From: Candidatus Shapirobacteria bacterium
Lineage (GTDB): Bacteria > Patescibacteriota > Microgenomatia > UBA12405
Assembly (NCBI GenBank): GCA_028701645.1
Contig: JAQVQI010000013.1
Coordinates: forward strand, 11,366-16,927
DNA: 5,562 nt
Reading direction: 5' to 3'
The notes beneath the pieces are model-generated. The model made no database searches. It saw only the letters and a program-made list of their open reading frames with translations, and was not told the DNA's origin. Below are positions 1 to 5,552 of this stretch, piece by piece. Within the stretch, counting starts at the first letter, position 1, and every line of letters begins with the position of its first letter. The position numbers and the translations under genes were made by a program.

Positions 1-267
1 ATAAAAATTTATAAACCCCGCTCCTGCCACTTCTATGTTTTTTATTAACTGATTCTCTGATAGGTTGATAGACTGACAAACTAAATTGGCTATTTCTCTT
101 GGATTCTTTTTATTTAAATTAGCCAAAACCATGGCGATATTTGTTGAATAATCCCCAAAGTTTACCTCAGACGGGTGTTCGATTTTAATCTTCTCTTTCT
201 TTATTGATAAATCTATTTTTTTTATCGACTCAAAAATAATTTGCTTTAAATCTTCAACTATTTTCAT
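1..267 (-). CDS. argS: Arginyl-tRNA synthetase, N-terminal fragment (runs off left edge)
   Basis: Class I synthetase that charges tRNA-Arg in the cytoplasm. Only the first 89 codons lie in the window; the reading frame is open to the edge, so this is a cut and not a broken gene. What is visible is the N-terminal Add-1 domain that contacts the tRNA elbow. I translated the motifs GDYSTNIAM (residues 38-46), NPREIA (55-60) and IEVAGAGFINF (78-88), which are highly characteristic of ArgRS. The catalytic HIGH-like motif should lie just outside. The ATG at 267-265 follows the stop of the upstream tRNA-binding gene after a single base (TAA-A-ATG), so the two are almost certainly one transcript with coupled translation. 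No Shine-Dalgarno site is visible ahead of the start. Confidence 0.93.
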   Translation of the reverse strand, partial: MKIVEDLKQIIFESIKKIDLSIKKEKIKIEHPSEVNFGDYSTNIAMVLANLNKKNPREIANLVCQSINLSENQLIKNIEVAGAGFINFY

Positions 268-268
268 T

Positions 269-625
269 TTAAAAAACTTTTGATCCAACTGGTAAATCTT
301 GATCTGGAATTAATAAACTAACACCTTCCGATTCAGCTTGGCCTTCCACATCCTTGGTAAAGGAGGCCGCGAATATCATGGCTTCGGACTCTTCACCCAT
401 AATTTTTCGCGGGCATATATTAGTCACAAATACTGTTTTTTTACCCACCAAATCAGCAGGGGAATACCATTTCTTGATTCCTGAAAATACAGTTCTCAAT
501 TTCTCTTCTCCAAAATCTACTTGAAGCCTTAATAGTTTTTCTGAACCCTCAACTTCTATCGCTTCTTTTATTTCGCCAATCAAAAATTCTATTTTGGCAA
601 AATCCGTGTATTTAATTTGATCCAT
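269..625 (-). CDS. Free-standing tRNA-binding OB-fold protein (MetRS beta / Trbp111 / EMAP II type)
   Basis: A 118-residue protein consisting of one tRNA-binding OB domain, the same module that forms the C-terminus of many methionyl-tRNA synthetases and stands alone as Trbp111 or Aquifex-type MetRS beta. Family hallmarks are GSEKLLRLQVDFGE (residues 27-40), VFSGI (46-50), PRKIMGEESEAMIFAA (72-87) and PVGSKV (112-117). It should bind structured tRNA without sequence specificity, probably as a homodimer. I chose the ATG at 625-623: an in-frame TTG at 640 would add five residues, but it lies at or upstream of the predicted transcription start and the family begins near residue 4. It is followed by argS after one base, so besides serving MetRS it might assist ArgRS; that role is inference. 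The family call is firm, the partner is not known. Confidence 0.9.
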   Translation of the reverse strand: MDQIKYTDFAKIEFLIGEIKEAIEVEGSEKLLRLQVDFGEEKLRTVFSGIKKWYSPADLVGKKTVFVTNICPRKIMGEESEAMIFAASFTKDVEGQAESEGVSLLIPDQDLPVGSKVF

Positions 626-642
626 AGCCAATTCTATCAAAA

Positions 643-670
643 ATTATTGTGTTTTACCCCTCCTTGTCAA
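643..670 (-). promoter_or_regulatory. Sigma-70-type promoter for the tRNA-binding/argS operon
   Basis: On the minus strand a perfect TTGACA (670-665) is separated by 16 bases from AATAAT (648-643), which matches five of six positions of the -10 consensus. Transcription should start around 636, giving a leader of only about 10 bases before the ATG at 625. The -35 box lies inside GC-rich repeat copy A. Predicted from sequence only. Confidence 0.6.
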
Positions 671-697
671 GGGAGTGGTAGGGGTGGGTTTTGATTT
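656..697. repeat. GC-rich dispersed repeat, copy A
   Basis: A GC-rich island in an AT-rich intergenic region, sharing ordered blocks with copy B at 3347-3384: CCCCTCC, then GG-AGTGG, TAGGGG, GGGTTT and a terminal ATTT, with short indels between. Copy A can fold by pairing ACCCCT (656-661) with AGGGGT (680-685), plus a small inner CCTT/AAGG stem (662-665 with 669-672). It lies between divergent genes and overlaps the -35 box of the minus-strand promoter. It may belong to a REP- or MITE-like family, but two copies in one window cannot show that. Confidence 0.55.
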
Positions 698-698
698 A

Positions 699-707
699 TG
701 TTATTCT
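699..707 (+). promoter_or_regulatory. Possible extended -10 promoter for the phosphohexomutase operon
   Basis: TG-T-TATTCT matches the extended -10 pattern (TGn plus four of six positions of TATAAT) about 35 bases upstream of the ATG at 743. No convincing -35 box lies at the right distance. It is the best candidate in the 641-742 intergenic stretch, but the match is weak. The start codon is preceded by AT-rich sequence without a Shine-Dalgarno site. Confidence 0.25.
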
Positions 708-742
708 ATTGATACTTCCCATTATCAATTTAAATCTATTTT

Positions 743-2104
743 ATGAACATTGATACCTCAATTTTTAAATCTTATGATATTCGCGGTGTTTATCCAACTC
801 AAGCCGATGAAAAGCTTGCCGAAGCTATTGGTCGAGGTTTTGCTAAATATTTAAATTTTCCTCAAAAGGTCGTTGTTGCTCGTGATGGCCGTGTTTCCGG
901 AGAATCTATGAAAAATGCCCTAATTTCAGGGTTAACCAAAGTTGGAGTTAGTATTGTTGATATTGATTTGGCTTCAACTGATATGTTTTACTATGCCTGC
1001 CAAACCCGAGATCTTCCTGGTATATCTGTAACTGCCAGTCATAACCCAAAAGAATATACCGGTTTTAAAATGGTCAAAAAAATCCCTGAACTTCTCTCTG
1101 GTGATGCCGGTATCAAAGAGATTAAAGAATGGATTTTAGCCGACGACCTTCCTGCCGATTCATCTAATCCTGGCCAAATCGAAAAAATCAATGTTATTGG
1201 TGAATTTGTTGATTATGCCTTAAGTTTGGTTGACACTTCAAAGTTCAAAAGCTTCAAAGTAGTTGCTGATCCCGCCAATGGTATGGTTGGACCTATCCTT
1301 GAAATTCTCAGCCAAAGATTACCTACAATTAATTTTGTCCCTATGTATTGGGAAGTTGATGGTAACTTTCCAAATCATGGTGGTGACCCTCTTCAAGAAA
1401 TTAATCGTGTTGAGATTCAGAAACAAGTTCCTCTTCAGGGAGCCGATATGGGAGTTATGTTTGACCCTGACGGTGATCGTTTCTTTGTAATTGACAGTCG
1501 AGGTCGATTTATCTCTGGAGATTTCTTAACCGCCCTTCTTTCTAGATATTTCCTTCAAAAATACCCCGCCTGTTCTATCGTTTATGACATTCGTGCTTCC
1601 AAAGCTGTCCCTGACACTGTCGCTGCTAATGGTGGCAAGGCTTTGGCCAATCGAGTTGGACATACTCACATCAAGGCTCGTATGAAAGCAGAAAATGCCT
1701 ATTTTGGTGGTGAAATTTCTGGACATTACTATTTCAAAGAATTTTTCCTTTGTGATACTGGTACTATCAGTTTTGTTTATCTCCTAGAATTTTTATCAAC
1801 TGCCGGTAAATCTTTGGAATCTATGGTTGATGAACTAAATTCAAGATATTTTATTTCTGGAGAAATTAATAATAAAGTTGCTGATGTCCCAAAAGTTCTT
1901 ACTGAAATCGAAGCCACTTATGGTCCAAATACAGTTGCTCCAATTGAACGCATGGATGGTCTCACTTTTGAAATGGGCGAATGGAGGTTTAACCTTCGAT
2001 CTTCCAATACTGAGCCTTTATTGAGACTCAATCTTGAAGCTGATTCAATGGAGCTTATGGAACAAAAACGTGATGAGGTTCTTGCCATAATTACTAAACT
2101 TTAA
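743..2104 (+). CDS. manB: Phosphomannomutase/phosphoglucomutase (alpha-D-phosphohexomutase)
   Basis: A complete 453-residue enzyme of the four-domain phosphohexomutase superfamily, which interconverts hexose 6-phosphate and 1-phosphate through a phosphoserine and a bisphosphate intermediate. All four signature loops are intact: TASHNP (residues 97-102) with the phosphorylated Ser99; the Mg-binding DPDGDR (241-246); the sugar-specificity loop GGEISGH (322-328), whose Glu/Ser pair fits the PMM/PGM type; and the phosphate-binding RSSNTEP (419-425). The N-terminal YDIRGVYP (11-18) is also typical. Length matches ManB/AlgC-like enzymes. In the cytoplasm it would feed GDP-mannose and UDP-glucose type precursors for envelope glycans; preference for mannose or glucose cannot be read from sequence. 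Its TAA directly abuts the ATG of the aminopeptidase gene, implying one operon. The symbol follows family usage and could equally be pgm-like. Confidence 0.93.
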   Translation: MNIDTSIFKSYDIRGVYPTQADEKLAEAIGRGFAKYLNFPQKVVVARDGRVSGESMKNALISGLTKVGVSIVDIDLASTDMFYYACQTRDLPGISVTASHNPKEYTGFKMVKKIPELLSGDAGIKEIKEWILADDLPADSSNPGQIEKINVIGEFVDYALSLVDTSKFKSFKVVADPANGMVGPILEILSQRLPTINFVPMYWEVDGNFPNHGGDPLQEINRVEIQKQVPLQGADMGVMFDPDGDRFFVIDSRGRFISGDFLTALLSRYFLQKYPACSIVYDIRASKAVPDTVAANGGKALANRVGHTHIKARMKAENAYFGGEISGHYYFKEFFLCDTGTISFVYLLEFLSTAGKSLESMVDELNSRYFISGEINNKVADVPKVLTEIEATYGPNTVAPIERMDGLTFEMGEWRFNLRSSNTEPLLRLNLEADSMELMEQKRDEVLAIITKL

Positions 2105-3307
2105 ATGGTCTACAAACCTTCTCGAAAAATTTTAGATAAATATGCTGATGTTTTGGTAAAATTTGCTCTAAACAGTGGTAAAGGAGTTAAAAAAGATGAG
2201 GTCGTTTTTCTTCAAGTACCCGAGTCTGCTAAGCCTCTTTTAGCCTCACTTCAGCGTTCTATTCTAAAAAGTGGTGCCAACCCGATAATCCAATACCTAC
2301 CAGATTCTATGTATCGTGAATTTTACGAGCTTGCTTCTCCTGATCAGCTTAAATTTTTTCCGGCCACCTTTATGAAAGGTCGGATTAAACAAGCCGATCA
2401 CTTTCTGATGATATTAGCCGAAACTGATTATCATGAATTAGAGGGAATTGACCCTCGTCTTATTATGGAGCGCAATATGGTTTTTAAACCATATATGGAT
2501 TGGAGAAATGAAAAAGAAAACAAAGGCAAATTGACCTGGACTATTGGCCTTTTTCCAACACCAGCCATGGCTAGTGAAGCCAAACTCACCTTACGTCAAG
2601 CCTGGCAACAGGTAATTAAAGCTTGTTTCCTTAACTATCAAGATCCAGTTAGTAAGTGGCAAAGAGTCCAAGGCAAGTCAGAAAAAATTCGTCAAAAATT
2701 AAATAAACTTCAAATTGTTCAAGTTAATATTAAGTCAGAAAAAACAGACCTTAATATTACTATTGGTCAAAATCGACAGTGGCTTGGGGGTGGTGGTCGT
2801 AATATCCCAAGTTTTGAAATTTTTACTTCTCCGGATTGGCGAGGTACCAACGGTTACATTTATTTTGATCAACCTTTATATCGCCAGGGAAATTTAATAA
2901 AAAATATTAAATTAACTTTCAAAGATGGTTTAGTGGTCAAATCCGAAGCTGGCTATGGTGAGAAATATCTTCAAGAACTTATAAAAACTCTCAATAGCGA
3001 CAAAATAGGAGAGTTTTCACTTACAGACAAACGTTTTTCTAAAATAAATAAATTTATGGCTGAAACATTATATGATGAAAATTTCGGTGGCCCATTTGGT
3101 AATACCCATATTGCTCTTGGTGCTTCTTACAAAGATACCTATGACGGAAAAATAATTAAATTAACTCCAAAAGATTGGGAAAATATGGGTTTTAATGATT
3201 CATCTGTTCACACTGATATCATCTCCACTCAAAACAGAATTGTCAGCGCCACTTTAAAATCTGGTAAAAAAATAATCCTCTACCAAGACGGCGAATTCCA
3301 AATCTAA
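2105..3307 (+). CDS. M29-family metallo-aminopeptidase (AmpS/AmpT type)
   Basis: A complete 400-residue protein of the thermophilic aminopeptidase (M29) family, which removes N-terminal residues from peptides using a two-metal (Zn or Co) centre. All six expected metal ligands can be placed with family spacing: Glu238 in IPSFEIF, Glu303 in IGEFS, His335 and Tyr342 (seven apart) in FGNTHIALGASY (331-342), and His369 and Asp371 in VHTD. The RGTNG segment (246-250) just after the first ligand also fits. The N-terminal half (to about 200) is the more variable domain. There is no signal peptide or membrane segment, so it should act in the cytoplasm in peptide recycling. The ATG follows the phosphohexomutase stop with no intervening base, suggesting termination-reinitiation; no Shine-Dalgarno site is seen. 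I see no biochemical link between the two genes. Confidence 0.92.
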   Translation: MVYKPSRKILDKYADVLVKFALNSGKGVKKDEVVFLQVPESAKPLLASLQRSILKSGANPIIQYLPDSMYREFYELASPDQLKFFPATFMKGRIKQADHFLMILAETDYHELEGIDPRLIMERNMVFKPYMDWRNEKENKGKLTWTIGLFPTPAMASEAKLTLRQAWQQVIKACFLNYQDPVSKWQRVQGKSEKIRQKLNKLQIVQVNIKSEKTDLNITIGQNRQWLGGGGRNIPSFEIFTSPDWRGTNGYIYFDQPLYRQGNLIKNIKLTFKDGLVVKSEAGYGEKYLQELIKTLNSDKIGEFSLTDKRFSKINKFMAETLYDENFGGPFGNTHIALGASYKDTYDGKIIKLTPKDWENMGFNDSSVHTDIISTQNRIVSATLKSGKKIILYQDGEFQI

Positions 3308-3314
3308 TAACTCC

Positions 3315-3335
3315 TATCCCACCTTAGGTGGGGTA
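3315..3335. other. Stem-loop just after the aminopeptidase gene, no U-tract
   Basis: CCCACC (3318-3323) pairs with GGTGGG (3327-3332) around a TTA loop, and the stem can be extended by T-A, A-T and a T-G wobble at its base to about nine pairs. On the plus strand it is followed by an A8 tract, and on the minus strand by ATAGGAG, so it lacks the T-run of an intrinsic terminator in either direction. It may protect the 3' end of the mRNA or assist the terminator that follows. Confidence 0.5.
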
Positions 3336-3346
3336 AAAAAAAGAAT

Positions 3347-3384
3347 TCCCCTCCCATTGGTAGTGGTTAGGGGAGGGTTTATTT
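3347..3384. repeat. GC-rich dispersed repeat, copy B
   Basis: Second copy of the element at 656-697, sharing CCCCTCC, AGTGG, TTAGGGG and GGGTTT in the same order, with ATTT at the end. Here the arms are better paired (CCCTCCC with GGGAGGG), so this copy makes a strong hairpin. It lies between convergent genes. Confidence 0.55.
3349..3384. terminator. Probable bidirectional intrinsic terminator formed by repeat copy B
   Basis: A 7-bp GC-rich stem, CCCTCCC (3349-3355) with GGGAGGG (3371-3377) and a 15-base loop, is followed on the plus strand by TTTATTT (3378-3384). That would end the phosphohexomutase/aminopeptidase transcript. On the minus strand the hairpin is followed, after six bases, by T8 (3342-3335), so it could also act as backup for the convergent transcript. 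The large loop makes it less ideal than the next hairpin. Confidence 0.6.
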
Positions 3385-3388
3385 CAAC

Positions 3389-3416
3389 AAAAAACTCCCC
3401 AAAACAGGGGAGTTTT
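3389..3416. terminator. Strong symmetric intrinsic terminator, mainly for the minus-strand genes
   Basis: A perfect 10-bp stem, AAAACTCCCC (3391-3400) with GGGGAGTTTT (3407-3416), around a six-base AAAACA loop. Read on the minus strand the hairpin runs into T6 (3394-3389), a classic terminator placed 22 bases after the stop of the CxxC-x17-CxxC gene. On the plus strand it ends in TTTT and may also stop read-through. Confidence 0.82.
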
Positions 3417-3438
3417 AAAATCAAACAAATTTATCTTT

Positions 3439-3954
3439 TTATTCTTGAGTCTCAGATGGAGCTTCAATTTTTTTCTCTTTAGTTTTTTTTACTTTCTTAG
3501 TCTTGGTTTGTGGAAGTTTAATTGCTGGTGCTTTAATATCTTTGGTTAAAAGCAAATCCAAAATTCTATCTAGTTTTTTATTTAAAGCTTCAATTTCGCT
3601 TCTAGTATTGTCTTGTTGATAGTCTCTAGTATCTCTGGGTTCAGGTCTTCTGCTGTTTCCACCAAAATCTCTGTTTCCTCCTCCAAAACTGCGTTCGCTA
3701 CCACCATCTCTACCACTAGTTTTTTCAAAACAATTACTACAATAAACTGGTTTTTCACCAGTTGGTTGGAAAGGTACCTGGCAATCCATACCACATTTAT
3801 CACAAACTGCATCAAACATCTGGCGGTCTGAATTTCGGTTACCCCCAAATCCACCTCTATTTCCACCAAAGCTTCTTGGTCTGCTTGGTCCACCGAAGCC
3901 ACCCCTGTCGCTAAAATTTTTAAATCCACCACGGTCATTATTGAAGTTTCTCAT
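3439..3954 (-). CDS. CxxC-x17-CxxC zinc-ribbon protein with RGG/FGG-rich flanks
   Basis: A 171-residue protein. An N-terminal low-complexity part (1-45) is rich in Arg, Gly, Phe and Asn with RGG and FGG repeats. The central zinc module (47-78) has CDKC (Cys51, Cys54) and CSNC (Cys72, Cys75) separated by exactly 17 residues, with VPFQPTGEKPVYC between. A second FGG/Arg-rich stretch follows (80-117), then a predicted helix (IEALNKKLDRILDLL, 121-135) and a Lys/Pro-rich tail (141-171). The cysteine spacing fits the small CxxC-x17-CxxC domain family, whose function is unknown. RGG-type flanks suggest RNA binding or condensate formation, by analogy only. I chose the ATG at 3954: the frame stays open to 4074, but that part overlaps the LCP gene and lacks the Arg/Gly composition. 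It is the last gene before a strong terminator and probably has its own promoter. Confidence 0.85.
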   Translation of the reverse strand: MRNFNNDRGGFKNFSDRGGFGGPSRPRSFGGNRGGFGGNRNSDRQMFDAVCDKCGMDCQVPFQPTGEKPVYCSNCFEKTSGRDGGSERSFGGGNRDFGGNSRRPEPRDTRDYQQDNTRSEIEALNKKLDRILDLLLTKDIKAPAIKLPQTKTKKVKKTKEKKIEAPSETQE

Positions 3955-3985
3955 TTTATTTATTTTACTAATATTAAACAGAGTT

Positions 3986-3994
3986 ATTGTATCA
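3986..3994 (-). promoter_or_regulatory. Extended -10 promoter for the CxxC-x17-CxxC gene
   Basis: On the minus strand TG-A-TACAAT gives an extended -10 element (TACAAT matches five of six positions). The TG is part of the TGA stop codon of the LCP gene. Transcription would start near 3979, leaving a leader of about 25 bases to the ATG at 3954. No good -35 box is seen; a TTGATA upstream is spaced too closely (11 bases). Confidence 0.5.
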
Positions 3995-5128
3995 GTTTTG
4001 ATTATCAATTGTTGGGGGTGTTGTTGTCCCTTCGTTTTCAATAAAAAGATGAATCTCTTCCCAGTTATTCTCACCAGCTTTAGGTATCAATATAAATTGT
4101 CCAAGATTTGATTTACTATTCATTAAAACATTTTGATCTGTCAGGGCGATTGAGTTAATTTTATATTTAGAAATCTCTGCAAATTTACTAACAAATTCCC
4201 CCATTTTACTGATATTAATATCAGTTTTAATATGACGAGTTAAGGTATTTATTGTAGGTATAATCTTTGTAACAAATCCAATGTTTACTACTTTGTCTCT
4301 AGTCGCTGTAATAATTTGTTTTTGTCTCTCGGCTCGATTGAAATCGCCACCATTGGTTTTTGAGTGACGTGATCTGGTATATTTTAGAGCTGTTATTCCA
4401 TCTAGGTGGTTTTTACCCTTTTCAAACTTAAGTGTTTCATATCGACACATAAATTGATCTTCTAACTTTTCCCCTGACATTGTTGCTGTTAAAGCAGTTA
4501 TTTCCTCGTCCGTTTTACCACAACTATCATTAATATTGGTTTCTAATGGATATTTAGTATCTTCCCAAGAATATGGGACAGTTACATCAATCCCACCTAA
4601 AATATCGATAATTTTAACAAAACCGTCAAAATCGATTGAAGTAAAATAATCAATCTTAAATCCAACTACTTTACCAATTACTTCTTTAGCCATTTCGCCA
4701 CCACCTGCCTCGCCAGTAAATTCAATCTTTTTATTAGGATATTTCTTGTCATCAAAGCCGATTAAAAACGCTTCATTAATTTTTTTATTTATTACTTCTT
4801 CGTTATCAATTGGGATAGAAACCCACAAATCTCTGGGTACTGAAATAAGATTAATTGACTCATTTTTTGGATTAATTTTGGCTACCATTATCGAATCAGT
4901 AAGTACCCCTCCTTCATGTTTTCCGCCACCATAACCCAATAATAAAATAGAATAGGGCGCCAAAGGGTCAGGGGTGGGTGTGACTGTTAGTGTTAAAGAG
5001 GTATCTTCTTTTACTTTGTTCGGCTTTACGACTATTTTGTTGTAATTTATATAGAAAACGATTAAACCTATCAAAACGACTCCGAGTAATCCGACAATAA
5101 TCCACCAACCAGATACCTTATTTTTCAT
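3992..5128 (-). CDS. LytR-CpsA-Psr (LCP) family cell-wall glycopolymer transferase
   Basis: A complete 378-residue membrane-anchored protein. Residues 8-27 form one hydrophobic segment after a short Lys-containing N-terminus, followed by a Thr/Pro linker (about 43-56) and the extracytoplasmic LCP domain (about 58-330). Family motifs are LTDSIMV (76-82), SVPRDLWV (96-103), KINEAF (116-121), and LDGITALKYTRSRHS (242-256) followed by GDFNRAERQKQ (261-271). The Asp and Arg residues bind the pyrophosphate of a polyprenyl-linked glycan. LCP enzymes transfer such polymers to peptidoglycan or surface acceptors; the substrate here is unknown. An insert at about 186-236 carries two cysteines (Cys203, Cys228) that could form a disulfide outside the membrane. 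The ATG lies three bases after the ogt stop, and the membrane segment right after it supports this start. Operon with ogt and the tRNA gene is likely. Confidence 0.92.
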   Translation of the reverse strand: MKNKVSGWWIIVGLLGVVLIGLIVFYINYNKIVVKPNKVKEDTSLTLTVTPTPDPLAPYSILLLGYGGGKHEGGVLTDSIMVAKINPKNESINLISVPRDLWVSIPIDNEEVINKKINEAFLIGFDDKKYPNKKIEFTGEAGGGEMAKEVIGKVVGFKIDYFTSIDFDGFVKIIDILGGIDVTVPYSWEDTKYPLETNINDSCGKTDEEITALTATMSGEKLEDQFMCRYETLKFEKGKNHLDGITALKYTRSRHSKTNGGDFNRAERQKQIITATRDKVVNIGFVTKIIPTINTLTRHIKTDINISKMGEFVSKFAEISKYKINSIALTDQNVLMNSKSNLGQFILIPKAGENNWEEIHLFIENEGTTTPPTIDNQN

Positions 5129-5131
5129 GAG

Positions 5132-5434
5132 TTAGAGTATAACGCAATTAATATCGACTTTTCCATTAACAATTCTTACTCCTTCAATTTTTAATAAATT
5201 TTCTTTTTTCTTGGCGATAATATCGCCTGTATGTCCAAAATATCCACCAATTTCTCTGTTACTTTTTATTACCCTATGACATGGTATATTTTTTGGATCA
5301 GGATTGTTTTTTAATACTTGTCCAATTGCTTGATATGCTTTTGATCCTAACTTTTCTCCAACTCGCTTATATGTCATAACCTTACCTATCGGAATTTTTC
5401 TTACAACATCGTAAACATCTTGTTTAAAACTCAT
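5132..5434 (-). CDS. ogt: Methylated-DNA--protein-cysteine methyltransferase, one-domain form
   Basis: A 100-residue protein equal to the C-terminal DNA-binding/active-site domain of O6-alkylguanine-DNA alkyltransferase, without the usual N-terminal domain. The acceptor motif PCHRVI has Cys52, which would take the alkyl group in a single-turnover suicide reaction; alkyltransferase-like proteins carry Trp there, so this should be an active acceptor. An ungapped comparison with human MGMT from 128 to 145 also places Asn44 (Asn137) and His53 (His146); Tyr22 (Tyr114) and Glu84 (Glu172) fit around it. The position of the DNA-intercalating arginine finger (Arg128) is Gln35, an uncommon change. The start codon lies only five bases after the tRNA-Glu gene, and family members begin at about this point, so no other start is likely. 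The LCP gene follows after three bases. Confidence 0.9.
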   Translation of the reverse strand: MSFKQDVYDVVRKIPIGKVMTYKRVGEKLGSKAYQAIGQVLKNNPDPKNIPCHRVIKSNREIGGYFGHTGDIIAKKKENLLKIEGVRIVNGKVDINCVIL

Positions 5435-5439
5435 TTTTG

Positions 5440-5511
5440 TGACCCTACGGAGAATCGAACTCCGATTGCCAGGATGAGAACCTGATGTCCTAACCGTTAG
5501 ACGATAGGGCC
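5440..5511 (-). tRNA. tRNA-Glu, anticodon CUC
   Basis: A 72-base cloverleaf. The acceptor arm GGCCCTA/TAGGGTC has one G-T pair, and the D arm GTC/GAC holds the loop TAACGGTTAG. The anticodon stem TCAGG/CCTGG carries the loop TTCTCAT with anticodon CTC at 5478-5476. A 4-base variable region precedes the T stem CGGAG/CTCCG with loop TTCGATT; the discriminator is A. The anticodon reads GAG (glutamate). The 3' CCA is not encoded, so it must be added by CCA transferase. It lies upstream of ogt on the same strand and is probably co-transcribed with it. Confidence 0.96.
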
Positions 5512-5524
5512 TAATCTACAACAA

Positions 5525-5552
5525 AAGATATTAATGTTGTAAAATAAGTCAA
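5525..5552 (-). promoter_or_regulatory. Promoter of the tRNA-Glu/ogt/LCP transcript
   Basis: On the minus strand TTGACT (5552-5547) and TATCTT (5530-5525) are 16 bases apart, matching five and four of six consensus positions. Transcription would start near 5518, about seven bases before the mature tRNA 5' end, which is a usual tRNA leader length. No further feature is seen in 5512-5562. Confidence 0.5.

Noticed and set aside
626..640. TTG start adding five residues to the tRNA-binding protein
   Set aside because: It lies at or ahead of the predicted transcription start, and the ATG at 625 fits family N-termini.
1263..1726. Open frames on both strands within the phosphohexomutase gene
   Set aside because: They lie wholly inside a gene with intact motifs and show no recognisable domain or start signal.
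2715..2897. 60-codon plus-strand frame within the aminopeptidase gene
   Set aside because: Shadow of a conserved coding region that includes the metal ligand Glu238.
3582..3938. 118-codon minus-strand frame inside the CxxC-x17-CxxC gene
   Set aside because: It is a frame shadow made of Val/Glu-rich sequence from the Gly/Arg codon repeats, with no family signature.
3992..3994. TGA read as glycine (genetic code 25)
   Set aside because: All proteins have family length without internal TGA, and the LCP protein ends naturally here; the other visible stops are TAA.
3955..4074. Upstream extension of the CxxC-x17-CxxC protein by 40 residues
   Set aside because: It overlaps the LCP coding end in another frame, lacks the Arg/Gly composition and would start before the likely promoter at 3986-3994.
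4746..4934. 62-codon plus-strand frame antisense to the LCP gene
   Set aside because: It lies opposite conserved LCP motifs and has no start signal or family resemblance.
5518..5540. Inverted repeat ACAAC/GTTGT as an operator ahead of the tRNA
   Set aside because: Only five bases per arm with a 13-base AT-rich spacer, which is expected by chance.
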